Shown here: positions 21,437-31,407 of the stretch, piece after piece
How positions within the stretch are numbered: the first letter of the stretch is position 1
Layout of the letters: each line of letters begins with the position of its first letter
Source of the DNA: Symsagittifera roscoffensis
Lineage: Eukaryota; Xenacoelomorpha; Acoela; Convolutidae
Direction of reading: 5' to 3'
NCBI RefSeq assembly: GCF_963678635.1
Contig: NW_026970740.1
Coordinates: forward strand, 1 to 47,691
DNA length: 47,691 nucleotides
The notes under the pieces: generated by a model
The model's input: the letters and a program-made list of their open reading frames with translations, nothing else
What the model was told of the DNA's origin: nothing
Database searches by the model: none
Translations under genes and position numbers: made by a program

Positions 21437-23024
21437 CCCATCCGGGTTTTACAGAGTTTTTTAGAATAGTCTTTCTGCAATTCAAAGGATGGATGATGGA
21501 CGTTGGTATTTGGCGAACATCTTATTTCTTCTGGGTTTTCTTATTAGAGAAGTCCCAGATTCAATCGTTGTGTCTTCTCAAGACAACGACTGGGTTTTCG
21601 CAACAAACTCAAATCTGATTTCAGAATGGTTGGCTATGTCAGGTTTTTCTGTTTCATTGATGAGAACTTCTTTGTGTTTGACCTTGTCTGGGAATGGCGT
21701 GGAGATTGTGCGTGGGGGGATGCCTGGTTACTCGGATCTGTACGTATACTTGAACATCGAGGTGGTCATTGGTCTAGTTCAATGAAGTCCTTTTCTGCGA
21801 AGTCAAGTCGTACTCTAAATCCTTTGAGTTGTGATTGTGAGCGGCATATTGATTGTAGTTGGCCATTCTTTCTCGAGTGTAGTAGGGTCGTTTTGTCTTT
21901 GGATGTTCGTCCTTGGTGTTGTATTCTGATCTATGTATTGCATAATGTAATTTACATTTTATAAAACTTTTATTAGTTTAATATTTTTTAATTATGATTT
22001 TAGTTACTTGTTTTCACAAAAGCTTTTTGTTTTAGTTCAGTTAATTTGAAGAGTTACTCACCCTTGAGTAGCTCTTATTAAAAATAGGAGTGTGGTCACA
22101 AAGCGTGGATGTAGCACGGTGGGTTAGGCCGGCTATAGAGCATGCTCAGGACGTCCTTCCTGGTGGGTTAGGCCAGGAGTGGGAGTATGATTGCATGCGG
22201 TTTTTGTGAGAGGTCCTGTTATGTGACAACGTTTTATGTTGGGTTTGTTGTGGTTTTTCTTATGTTTTGTTGGTTGTGTCCTTTTTTCAAAAATCAAATT
22301 GTTTGTGGTATGGGTTTGTCTTTCGACTTTTTTGTGTTTTATTATTTCTTTCTTAGGCTTTATAATAGTCTTCAAAAGAATAAATTATCCAGTTTTAAAC
22401 TGGGTTAATCCGGTTTGGGTACCGTTGGTTTCCTTTTCTTAGTCTTGCTGTTATGCTATGTGTTGTGGTGTTTAGTAAGCTGCATTGGTTAGTTTTGTTT
22501 AGTATATAATTCCTTTCCAACCGGGTTAAAGGAAAGTTTGAAACTTGTTATCGTGTGTTAGAGTTGTTGAGTTGTGAAAGCTTGAAACTGAAATTCATTA
22601 TTTAAACAATTCTTCGTGGGCGAGCTGTGCGAGTTTGGATAGAATTCTTGTGCGAGTGAATGAAAATACCAAAAGGTTAGTACTGCATTTGCTTCTTATT
22701 AATTTACTACATAGAATTTCAATTTTACTGCTAGTTGTTGGGGAAAATTAAGTTACAAATTTTCATCATTATTAGATTTACTGCAATTGGGAAAAAATTT
22801 ATAAATTAAATTATTGCATTGGTATTATTTTTATTTAATTATTTGGTGTAAAAAATTAATAGAGTTTTAAACAGTTTGAAGAAGTTTTCAATTTTTATTT
22901 TCTTTTGTGAATTTTTCAGATGATCGTTGGATGAAGGCTAAAATTCTAAAGAAAACATGGATAAAGAATGGTGAGTTTCTAATATTTTAATTAGTTAGTA
23001 ATATGTATAATTCATACTTACCTG
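21437..23024 (-). other. 3' untranslated region of the large retroelement
   Basis: About 1.6 kb between ORF E and the 3' LTR. A near-perfect minus-strand splice donor, CAG|GTAAGTATG, begins immediately after the stop of E (about 23,025-23,014). On the plus strand, 22,921-22,971 is a 51-bp segment flanked by tttttcag and gtgagt, a perfect-looking mini-exon in the opposite direction. Short duplications of gtgggttaggcc lie near 22,118 and 22,163, and a GAGTTACTC/GAGTAGCTC hairpin near 22,042-22,066. A 98-aa plus-strand ORF at 21489-21785 exists, but nothing supports it. Confidence 0.5.
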
Positions 23025-24833
23025 TTAGTCGTCGGGGAAGAAACCGTGGGGGAAGATGTCGTGGATGAGATCTGAAGTTGTTAGTAATTTAGCTAAAATG
23101 CGGATGATATTTTTAGTTTGAAGTAGTGGCCAAAGCAATTGAAGTGCTTTAATGGTGGTTAGTTCTTCAGTGCCAACTGCAAATTCATAAGGTGTGTTTT
23201 GGATTAGATTATATAATTTGTGATTGAATTTAGTGTTATGGATGAATTCTAAAAAGGGGATTTCTATAGGTTGTACAAACTCGTGTGGGATAAGGAAGGG
23301 TCGGGATTCTTCTGCGTTGAAGGTCTTGGTGATGGGACAAAAAATATACATTTGGGTTATGGGATCATAATTTCGAAGAATACCATGAAAGTTAGTATCT
23401 TTAATGCAATATGTGAAGTTAAGAAAGAATGGTGAGGTGTATTTGGAATTGATGAATTGAAAACGATGGTGTGGTTGTCTGGAGGGAGTGTGTAGGTCGA
23501 AGTGATTTTGGATAAAACGATAATAAGTATATGTGTGTGTTTGTTTAGTGCGCAACATAATATCGTGTGAGCAGTGCAAATCTCTTTCATGTGGTGCAAG
23601 GAAATGAAAGGTTAGTGAAAATATTTGGAAGCGTTCTTTAAAACTTTCGTAGGCTTGTGTGTCTGTTAGTGCTTCTGAAATAATGTGGTCAAACTTGCGA
23701 TCGAAGATATTTAGTGTAAATACATATGGTGTTTTAATGAAAAATTTCTCGGTGATTTGTGGGTTAGCGAAGCGATCGTCGTCTAAGAATTGATCTTGGT
23801 TAGTTCTGATGATGTTATGATCGTAATATTCTAGTGTATATTCATTTGCTCGGGGTGCAGTGTGTGTTTTTAGTGATTTTTTATATCCAATGTAAGTAAA
23901 TTGTCTAGGTGTTAGTGGTGTAGTGAGTCGATATAGCATGTCCTTATTTCGTTCTATATCGATGTGAGTGTTAGATAAAGGTAAGCAAAGGGGATTAGTA
24001 AAATGATAATATGAGGTCCGAGGAAGGGTAGGCATTAAAACGTGTTCGTCTACAAAGTTACGTGTCTCGTTAGTGTCGTGAGGGGTGTTTAAGGTGTATT
24101 GTGGAAATGAGGGTAAGGTGATAGCTAAAAATTCTTTTGTGTTAGTGTGTTTTGGATGGTTGATATATTCACGGGCTGTTCCTGGTTTCGCTGGGAAAGG
24201 ATGGTTGGGGAACTTTCTTTTAAAAGTGCGGTAAGCTCTATTAGTGCTGAGTGAAGATTCAGTAGATGTGGATGATGGTGCTAATGATTCAGTATAAATT
24301 GAAGAGGGTGTAGGGGTAGGAGGGTTGGATGAATCTATTGTGGATGAAATATGGTTTATGGTGGGGGTATCAAGGTGGTAGGGTTGTTGTTGTAATGTAA
24401 TAAAATTATCTAGTTCTGGGGAGATTCGGGGGGTGTCTGGAGAATGAGATGATTGGTCTGATTGAAGTGAGGAGTAGGTTGGAGTGACTTGGGAAGCATA
24501 AGAGGGTGTAGAATTGGTTGGGTCAGGGTTATTTGGTAGTATGGGTTGAAAAGGGGGTTGGGAAAAATTTGAGGAATTGGTGTGAAAATTATTTGATGGA
24601 GATGGTTCAGAGTCGGCAAATTCATCGGGGGTTTCAATATTCGGGTTATTGAGTTGTGAGATGGAGTATAAAACTGAGATGTGTGAATTAGTATCGGAAT
24701 TCATGCCGGATGTTACATTACTGGTGGGGAAATCGGGTGGCGGAAAAGCAAAAAGTGGTATTATTGGGATTGGAGTGGTGAGGTTGGTTGGGTGGGAATT
24801 TGATCGGTGTAGGGATCCAAGTTGTCGGCTCAT
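23025..24833 (-). CDS. ORF E, 602-aa protein of unknown function (full-length copy)
   Basis: Starts at an ATG whose ATGA overlaps the TGA of ORF D. Residues 1 to about 210 are Pro/Ser/Thr/Asn-rich and probably disordered. Residues about 210-602 look globular, with repeated aromatic stretches (TPYVFTLNIFDRKFDHII near residue 365, FQIFSLTFHFLAPHERDLHC near 410) and a hydrophobic helix near the C-terminus (ALQLLWPLLQ). There is no signal peptide or clear membrane span. It follows the envelope gene and ends at a splice-donor-like sequence. I recognise no family; a structural, regulatory or host-interaction role would be a guess. The N-terminal 428 residues are duplicated unchanged at 31384-32706. 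Confidence 0.8.
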   Translation of the reverse strand: MSRQLGSLHRSNSHPTNLTTPIPIIPLFAFPPPDFPTSNVTSGMNSDTNSHISVLYSISQLNNPNIETPDEFADSEPSPSNNFHTNSSNFSQPPFQPILPNNPDPTNSTPSYASQVTPTYSSLQSDQSSHSPDTPRISPELDNFITLQQQPYHLDTPTINHISSTIDSSNPPTPTPSSIYTESLAPSSTSTESSLSTNRAYRTFKRKFPNHPFPAKPGTAREYINHPKHTNTKEFLAITLPSFPQYTLNTPHDTNETRNFVDEHVLMPTLPRTSYYHFTNPLCLPLSNTHIDIERNKDMLYRLTTPLTPRQFTYIGYKKSLKTHTAPRANEYTLEYYDHNIIRTNQDQFLDDDRFANPQITEKFFIKTPYVFTLNIFDRKFDHIISEALTDTQAYESFKERFQIFSLTFHFLAPHERDLHCSHDIMLRTKQTHTYTYYRFIQNHFDLHTPSRQPHHRFQFINSKYTSPFFLNFTYCIKDTNFHGILRNYDPITQMYIFCPITKTFNAEESRPFLIPHEFVQPIEIPFLEFIHNTKFNHKLYNLIQNTPYEFAVGTEELTTIKALQLLWPLLQTKNIIRILAKLLTTSDLIHDIFPHGFFPDD

Positions 24834-26773
24834 CGTGGGCTAAAAAAATTATTATTTTGAGACTGAAAAGCGGTGGTATGGGGTTGTTCTATAATTTGTT
24901 CATAAGTATTTTCATCTTGTGAGTGGTGTGGCATTATATGTTGGATGGGACTTTGTGATATGGTTGGTCTAAAATTTTGATTATGTGTTATAGCTAAATT
25001 TCGAAAATTACGTGGGACTAGGGATAATGGATGGTTATGTGGTAGGGGTGGTAACTGTGGTGCTGTTGGTGCTGTGTCTACATTGTTATGTTCTTCGTCG
25101 TATGTGTTCTGTCTTGTTGCTATTTTTGTGTTATATTCTTTTATTTGTGCGTCTAAAAGAATTTTGTTTATAGATGTAGAAAAGATTCCAAAAAATCCTG
25201 CAAATAGTATGCGTGCTACACTTGCTTGTCTATTGACTTGTGTGTGTATAGCACATGTGTTATAGATTCCTTTTAAGAGTGAAAAAAGAAATCCAATAAA
25301 GTTAAACATTGCGTATAAAATAGTCAGTTTTTCTAAGATGTAGTAGGGCCATCCTAGAAAATCAAGAATTTCATTCTTGAGTGTAACAAAGCTAAAAATA
25401 TTGATAGGTGATATATCTTGTGGACGGTATTTTTCACCGTTTAGATATATATAATCTTTAATGTCTTTAAAATATCCGCTATAGTCTTGCGTATAGATGT
25501 CTGCAAATCCTGCGGTTTCGGCAAGTTTGCGTAAGTTTTGGTCAATTGATTGTCTTTGTATTGTGTCCATTTGTGTTAATAATTCTTGGAATTGTTGTGT
25601 TCTACTGTGATGTTGAATATCTGATTTTGAATATATTCCTATTGATTGTAAGTCTATATTTGGGTTTCGAGCGATAGCGCGAATGCTTTCTGGTGAAAAT
25701 TTTTTGAGTGATTGCATTAATGTGGGATATGGGGTGAGAAGGTAATATTTATCTTCATCAGGGTTTAGTTGTACTACGTTGTGGCTATTTTCTGATCCAC
25801 ATGGGACTGCGGTATCCCAGAAATAGGTTCTTCGTGAAAGTGTGTCAACGAAATGTACTTTATTCTTATAAAAGATAGGGATTCTTTTATAGCATCGTTT
25901 ATCTTCAAAAACGTATAGTGGTGATACTTTTTTAGTACAAGTATAAAACCATAAGATGTTTCCTTCATAGTCTAAAAAATTTGATCTATTTCCTGATAGT
26001 AAATATCCTGCGTAGGGTATTTTTAATACTGCTAGTGCAAGTGATTGTAATATTTGTGTTCTTTCTAATTCGCATAGTTGGTGTAGTGTTTCTAATTCGG
26101 AGAGTGACATTTCTTGAAAAATTCGGCTAATCGTGTAGTCTAGTTTCATATCTAAGTGAATATCATAGTGGATATTACCAAAATATGTACTATTCATTAG
26201 TGATAGTTCTTGTAAACGTGTGCTTTGATCGTCTTGGGGCTTTAAATGTCCACCAGGTTGACCTGTATTCTTTTGAAAATGAACTGGTATGTATGATGTT
26301 CCTTCATTTGGAGGATGACTTGTGGCGTATGGGTCAACTTTTAGTTTTCCAGTGGTCATGTCGAATCCATTTTCGTATTCAATCAATATTTCGGAGTATT
26401 GTGTTTTGTGAAGTGGGTTTCTGTATTTACATGCAAGTTCTGTTTCTTGATATATTTGAAAACGTGCTAATTTATTTTCTATATTATGAATGTTTCTAAA
26501 ATTAAAACTTATTTTTCGTAATGGATTTACTTGTTCATATGGTATTGATTGTATAAAATATTTTTCGTGAAATTTTATCATACGAGCGTGTATTTTTGCT
26601 ACTTGAAATGTTGTACATGTGTCTTCGGGGAACCAAACAATTGTTGCTTGTGTTCTTGTTGTAGGGTCGCAATAACCTTGGTCGTTTTTACAAGGTAATC
26701 TAATTCCTTGATAGATCATTGTGTTGTCTGATAAATCTCGTGTGAATGTATTTTTTCGAGTTGTATTTTCCAA
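24830..26773 (-). CDS. env: Envelope glycoprotein, main part (D, left unit)
   Basis: A 647-aa frame opening at TTG; the first ATG is codon 19 at 26719. The ectodomain is Cys-rich (C28, C35, C53). A central region with AGYLLSGNRSNFLD near 255 and CYKRIPIFYKNKVHFVD at 294-310 matches my memory of chuvirus-type envelope glycoproteins, also found in invertebrate retroelements. A membrane span is predicted at about 477-505, a second hydrophobic stretch at 519-540, then a long Pro-rich tail. The protein should mediate membrane fusion and entry. The signal peptide lies in ORF C in a different frame; here C is deleted and does not overlap D. The only difference from the right copy is residue 390 (Ser here, Ile there). 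Confidence 0.65.
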   Translation of the reverse strand: MENTTRKNTFTRDLSDNTMIYQGIRLPCKNDQGYCDPTTRTQATIVWFPEDTCTTFQVAKIHARMIKFHEKYFIQSIPYEQVNPLRKISFNFRNIHNIENKLARFQIYQETELACKYRNPLHKTQYSEILIEYENGFDMTTGKLKVDPYATSHPPNEGTSYIPVHFQKNTGQPGGHLKPQDDQSTRLQELSLMNSTYFGNIHYDIHLDMKLDYTISRIFQEMSLSELETLHQLCELERTQILQSLALAVLKIPYAGYLLSGNRSNFLDYEGNILWFYTCTKKVSPLYVFEDKRCYKRIPIFYKNKVHFVDTLSRRTYFWDTAVPCGSENSHNVVQLNPDEDKYYLLTPYPTLMQSLKKFSPESIRAIARNPNIDLQSIGIYSKSDIQHHSRTQQFQELLTQMDTIQRQSIDQNLRKLAETAGFADIYTQDYSGYFKDIKDYIYLNGEKYRPQDISPINIFSFVTLKNEILDFLGWPYYILEKLTILYAMFNFIGFLFSLLKGIYNTCAIHTQVNRQASVARILFAGFFGIFSTSINKILLDAQIKEYNTKIATRQNTYDEEHNNVDTAPTAPQLPPLPHNHPLSLVPRNFRNLAITHNQNFRPTISQSPIQHIMPHHSQDENTYEQIIEQPHTTAFQSQNNNFFSPR

Positions 26774-26783
26774 TCGAAAAACA

Positions 26784-27332
26784 TTATTTCTTGGTATCCT
26801 TTATTTTTTGTGTCTGCTTTGCCCTTGTTCTTTCAAGTTCTGCTTGATGTACAGAATCTGAAAAAACTTGGAAATATACTAACTTTCTATCTGTGTTTTT
26901 ATTTTTTGTGATGTTTAGTCGGAGTAACTCGTTTTTACAATCTTCGGGATTGAGATGTAGAAGTCGTTCTATATTACTCTGGTAGAATGATTCATGGTCA
27001 AGTCGGTTTTTATTTCCGTTTGAGACTTGTAAACAATGTACTTTCTTTTCAGAAAATGTTGCTGTGAATTTATATCCTATAACTGTAGTTGCTCGGGTTT
27101 TTGAATAAAGTGTTGCTATTACATTTGTAGTTTCTATGGCTTGGGGTTCTGTTTCGCATTGTGATACTTGATTTATTGCATACTTGTGTAGTGTTTTTTG
27201 TTCGTTTTCTTCACAATCGTAATGTGTTACTAATAAATCTTGGGGTCCTGTGCGGGGAGAAGGGTTTATGTTTTGATTTGAGATTACTAGAAAAAGGAGT
27301 TGGAGAAAAATTAATAATTTTAGAATATACAT
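26784..27332 (-). pseudogene. Envelope N-terminal part (C), internally deleted (left unit)
   Basis: Starts with ATG and a clear signal peptide (LKLLIFLQLLFLVIS). It runs like the right-hand C to about residue 168, then diverges. Relative to the right copy, a net 115 bp is missing (corresponding to about 34,696-34,810), removing the segment with the last cysteine and shifting the frame to a stop at 26784. The deletion leaves a 10-nt gap before D instead of the overlap seen on the right. This unit cannot make the full ectodomain. Confidence 0.75.
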
Positions 27333-28453
27333 GTGTATGATAATCCTGAGTATGGGTTATAAAATGTGATGTAACCAATTGTCTTTTTGGTATATCTGTC
27401 GTATTTATATATTACTTCAGTGGTTATAAATGGTGGTGGTAGTGATTGAGCTGTTATGTTTTGTGGGTTTAATGGGTAGGGATGTTGAGTAATGTTGTTT
27501 AATTTAACTGTGATTTCAAACTTTAATTGTAAACTGTTTTGTTGGAGTATTTGGATATTGTGATCACGGATATCGTCGTGAATGTCTTGTCGGTATTGTA
27601 ATCTATTAAGTGCCCAGTTGTGAAGGCGATTACTTTCTAGATGTTGTCCAAATAATGGTGGAGGGGCTGTAAATGTATTCCAATCTAGTCTTAAAGGGAT
27701 ATTTGTTGATGATTGTTCTCGATATCTGGCGTCGAGATTATTTGGAAAATTTAAGTTAAAAGGTGGTGGTGAAATCTGGCTTATTGATGGTGTTGATGGT
27801 AGTGATAATGTTTCTGGTAGTGATGAGGATGTTGTTGTATCCGTAGAAATATCTATTGGATCATTGACTAAGTTTAGTTCACCTTGTGTAAATGAATGTG
27901 TTGTCCAATATGGTAGTCGTGATGCCTGGTTTGGGGGGTTAAAGGGATTTTCACGTATTTGTTCAGATGTTGGTGTTGAACCTAAGTAATCTGATGGTAG
28001 GCTTGAGGTGCTACGTTGTGAAAGAAGCGTAGGGGTTTCTGGTAATATACCAATGGGGTTTTCTGGAGTGTTTTGTGATGGGGATTGAGGTATATCAAAA
28101 TGAACTCGGGGAGTTTGAAAATTTCTGTTTCGTCGAGGATGTATAATTTGTCTATTTATTTCGACTGTGTTTTGGTTTTGACTAGGATTTCTTATTCTAC
28201 TTAATTCTTGTGGTAGTGTTGGGTATAAGTTATATGTTGGTTTGCTTAGAGGTGCTTGTCGTTGAACTGGTTCTAGTGGTTCTGATAAACGAGCGTGTCG
28301 TTCTTCAAAAGTGTATGGGTTATCTTGAAAGGAAATTCGTGTAGATCTTTGAGGATTTTGGGTAGTTGAAGGTGTTGTTGGGTTATCTTGGGATGATGTC
28401 GGTGAAGACTGACTTTGTGACTGTTGGGTAGCAATTTTTGATAGCTTTTTGGT
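27320..28453 (-). CDS. ORF B, 377 codons without any ATG (left unit, intact)
   Basis: The frame is open from just after a TAG (28456-28454) to a TAA at 27322-27320, with no in-frame ATG, GTG or TTG that I could find. The product is Pro/Ser/Thr/Asn-rich (PTTPSTT, SLPETLSLPSTPS, QISPPPFNLNFPNN) and ends in a more ordered stretch (TTEVIYKYDRYTKKTIGYIT). The last 13 nt overlap the start of C. The reading frame is kept in both units except for one indel on the right. Expression must use splicing, a non-AUG start or coupling to the small ORF ending 9 nt upstream. Function unknown; position before env suggests a structural or glycoprotein-associated role. Confidence 0.6.
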   Translation of the reverse strand, partial: TKKLSKIATQQSQSQSSPTSSQDNPTTPSTTQNPQRSTRISFQDNPYTFEERHARLSEPLEPVQRQAPLSKPTYNLYPTLPQELSRIRNPSQNQNTVEINRQIIHPRRNRNFQTPRVHFDIPQSPSQNTPENPIGILPETPTLLSQRSTSSLPSDYLGSTPTSEQIRENPFNPPNQASRLPYWTTHSFTQGELNLVNDPIDISTDTTTSSSLPETLSLPSTPSISQISPPPFNLNFPNNLDARYREQSSTNIPLRLDWNTFTAPPPLFGQHLESNRLHNWALNRLQYRQDIHDDIRDHNIQILQQNSLQLKFEITVKLNNITQHPYPLNPQNITAQSLPPPFITTEVIYKYDRYTKKTIGYITFYNPYSGLSYTCIF

Positions 28454-28461
28454 CTATTCTT

Positions 28462-28650
28462 TTAGTGAAAAAGTTTATGTTTATTATAGTATTCTTCTAA
28501 GAAAAGAATTAGGAGGATTGTTGCTTGAGCGAATAAGATGATTGCTTTCTTTATACATTTGCATATGGTCAAAATGAGGGATGATAGAAATGTTATGAAA
28601 ATTACAAATAGTAGAAAAATATCAGTTCTACTGAAAATAGTTCGTTTCAT
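28462..28650 (-). CDS. Small transmembrane ORF 2 (62 aa, left unit)
   Basis: The ATG at 28650 overlaps the stop of the preceding small ORF in an ATGA, as D/E do. Two hydrophobic segments, IFLLFVIFITFLSSLILTI (about 11-29) and AIILFAQATILLILFLE (about 35-52), are separated by CKCIKK, a hairpin-like two-span membrane protein. Size and form recall viroporins, but there is no sequence homology I can name. The right unit keeps it with a few changes. Confidence 0.5.
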   Translation of the reverse strand: MKRTIFSRTDIFLLFVIFITFLSSLILTICKCIKKAIILFAQATILLILFLEEYYNKHKLFH

Positions 28651-28877
28651 TTAGACAAGTTGTATAAATCGTACCTGTGGATATAATCAAGGGTTTTTGA
28701 AAGTTGGAGAAATAGTTCGAATATAGTGTAGAAAATAAAAAAAGTATTACAAAAAATGATTAAGATTATTAGAAAAGATTCAAGGATATCAAAAAGAAAT
28801 ATTATGAAAGTTTCAAGTATCGTAAAAAATTGTTTGAGGTTTGTGATAATTTTAGTGACTGTTTGATAGAAGAGCAT
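28647..28877 (-). CDS. Small transmembrane ORF 1 (76 aa, left unit)
   Basis: Starts at an ATG. It is almost wholly hydrophobic and Phe/Ile-rich, with likely spans at about 20-36 and 38-56 (FLIILIIFCNTFFIFYTIF), then an amphipathic KTLDYIHRYDLYNLSK tail. Its TGA shares ATGA with the next ORF. The right-unit copy is five residues shorter because a one-base loss creates an earlier stop. A small membrane accessory protein is inferred. Confidence 0.5.
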   Translation of the reverse strand: MLFYQTVTKIITNLKQFFTILETFIIFLFDILESFLIILIIFCNTFFIFYTIFELFLQLSKTLDYIHRYDLYNLSK

Positions 28878-29470
28878 TTAAGAAATGACTTCGTGATCGA
28901 ATATTTTTTGTTGTTTGGGGCAATTTTCAAGTGTGGTCGGATTATTTATTAGTTTTTTGACAAGTGGGTTGAGTTTTGTAAAAAATTGTTGGGGGCAATT
29001 TTTATGGTGATCGGGAGGTCTTCTTTGTCTTTATTTTCATTTGTCAAATGATCTGGGGTATTTTTGAGATTTTTATACTTTAGGCTAAATAAAATGGTCG
29101 TTCTTTTACTTTAGGCTAATTTAACATATTTGTTTGGGGGATATTTGAGGTCTGAGTTGGGGAAATATTGTTGATCTTTGGTTTATTAGATAAGGGAGGG
29201 TTATGATATTATGGTGATATTTATTTTAGTTGTCAAGTTGGAGTGGTTTGCTTATTTTTGACCTGGAGGTCGTAGAGTTATAGTTATAGATATGCCTGGA
29301 GTTTAATATTTTTCGTCTAGTTGGTTTGTGTTAAAGTTATAGAAGGTGACGGATTGGATGAATCCTATTGGCTAATTTTGAACTAGAATCGCTGCGTGTT
29401 TGTCAGCATGTTATCTTGAAAAATGAAAGTGTAAAATGTTTCAGAGGTGCAAAGATTATTAAATGTAGAA
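28878..29470 (-). other. Non-coding block between integrase and the small ORFs (left unit)
   Basis: About 590 nt with no ORF, yet nearly unchanged in the right unit (36,865-37,458). It contains an imperfect direct repeat around ggggcaattttcaagtgtggtcgg (28,917) and gggggcaatttttatggtgatcggg (28,990). Possible roles are a splice acceptor region for the downstream ORFs, an internal promoter or a transport element. Confidence 0.4.
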
Positions 29471-31407
29471 TTAAAGTTGTTTTTGAAATTCAACTTTCTT
29501 TAATATTTTAGATTGTGGGATGAATAATTTATAATTTTTACGTGGTTGATTTCTAAGTCGTGAAGACTCTCTATGTTCTGATTTGTCGATTTGTTCTTGG
29601 GGTATTATTTGTTCTGTCATTTTTCTATTTTTTCTTTCTTTTTGAGATGTATTTTGATCTAGATTTTTTGTATTGTTTTTTGTGGTGGTTGATTTTGTAT
29701 TTTGATTTCCGAGGTGAATATCATTTTGTTCCTTTGTTATGTTTTCCGTATCTGGGTCATTTTGAATAACTTTTAAACCTGTAAAAGAATATAATTGAGT
29801 TAGTTCGCGGAGTGCGTATTCTTTTGGATAATAAGGTAATAGGTTATTTCGGTGTTGAACGATTTCTTTTTTGTCTGAGTCGGTGATTTTATATGTGACA
29901 TCAGTGGGTTTTGCAATTATTTGGTATGGTCCTTTACGAAGGGGTTGTAACTTTTTTGAAATTCCTTTTTGAGTATTAAAATTGGGTATTAAAACAAATG
30001 TTCCAATTTTTAAATCGGAGGCTGGTGTAAAGCGTGAATTTATTTGTTCAATAATATTTTGCCTTTGTAACAACTTTTTTGTTACTTTTTGGTAAATTTC
30101 ATTGTGTTTTTTATCTCTGTTTAAAATCCATTCGGTGTGTGTACCGGAGGCTAATTTAAGAATTTGTGGGTGATGAAAATGATCTTCATCGTGTGTATGT
30201 AATGGTAGGTTATAACAAATTGAGTCTTTATTTGGTTGACAATAACCTTGTGCGTTTTTATGAGAGTTTGCTGTAAACATTATTGGTTTGCGTGGCTTTT
30301 GGTTAAAAACCATTTCATATGGTGACATTCCTAAAGTTGTCGTAATTTGTGAATTATATGCTAAGGGAAATAATTTTACATCTGCTGACCATTCGGTGTA
30401 TCTTGTATCATTTCCATTGATGATACATCTGAGATATTCTTGTAATGAACGGTTCATACCTTCGACTAAGCCGTTTGTCCAAGGTGCGTGAGATGTACGT
30501 GGTTTGTGTTTGATGTTATATAGATGACATAGTGTGATGATTTCATTATTTATGAATTCTGTACCGTTGTCTGTAACTAAAATTTCTGGTAGTCCGAATT
30601 TGGCTATCCAGTGTTCATAGAGTGTTGTGTAAGCGTAATAAGCGTTACAATGTGGTACTGGGTTAAGTGCTACATAATGTGTAAATGCGTCAACAATTAC
30701 CATAATGTAGGAGTTTCCTTCGGATGAGGGTGAAATTGGTCCTTTGGTATCAAATGAGATACGATAATTAAAGTACAAACTTTGTCCTTTAAAATCTTGT
30801 TTTTGTGCTATTTGTTTTTGATTTGGGTAAGGTTTATTCAGTTGACATACTATACAGTCAATGCATAGTACTTTTATCCAAATTGGTGCATTTGGGAAAT
30901 AAAAGTTTTGTATAAAATTTGAATATGTTTTCTCTGATCCAGAGTGTCCTTTAATATTTTGTGTATGTGAAATATTAAAAGCTATGAGAATCATACTTAA
31001 AGGGAGACAGGGAACTGTAGATTCATTTAGTTTGTATTCTAGAAGGTCTGTGTTTTCGTTAATTGTTGTATTATTGAATTTTCGAAAATATCGGAGGAGT
31101 GTTTTATTTCCTAAAATAGTTGTATCTGCCTTGACGGGTTTAGTTTTATATTTGTGCCATGATTTTAGTTGTCGAATTACTGGGTCAAGATTTTGATATT
31201 GTTTCAGTGTTGAAATTGTAATTGTTTCTGTTGGGGGGAGAAAAAGGTTTTCAATTTCTAATTTAGATAAGGGTATTGTATCAAGTGGGTCATGGAGGTC
31301 AAAAACTTGATTTATTGTGTATTTTGAATCGTTTGTTTGTGGTCCTGATAAGTTGATTTTATCAGTTAAATTTTCTTTTTCAATTAGTGGAAAATGGTCT
31401 TTTTTAG
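29471..31407 (-). CDS. Pol C-terminal fragment: RH-IN linker and intact integrase (left unit)
   Basis: The pol frame is continuous here from the duplication junction. The linker reads DHFPLIEKENLTDKINL and onward into integrase. From the ATG at 30994 it is 507 aa. The zinc-binding HHCC uses H10, H17, C47 and C50, with C44 also present. The catalytic triad is D82, D142 (TDNGTEF) and E178, exactly DD35E. A GPY/F-like module (RKGPYQII) precedes a Lys/Asn-rich tail. It would insert element DNA into the genome. RT and protease are absent upstream because the duplication starts inside pol, so it lacks its normal start. Confidence 0.8.

Noticed and set aside
21489-21785. 98-aa plus-strand ORF with ATG beside the 3' LTR
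   Set aside because: Antisense to the element, no recognisable domain, no second copy; compatible with chance.
22133-22375. 80-aa minus-strand ORF downstream of ORF E
   Set aside because: Starts at TTG, Lys/Thr-rich low complexity, no coupling to E; probably chance.
24410-24637. 75-aa minus-strand ORF inside ORF E (repeated at 32283-32510)
   Set aside because: Alternative frame of the Pro/Ser-rich region; no independent evidence.
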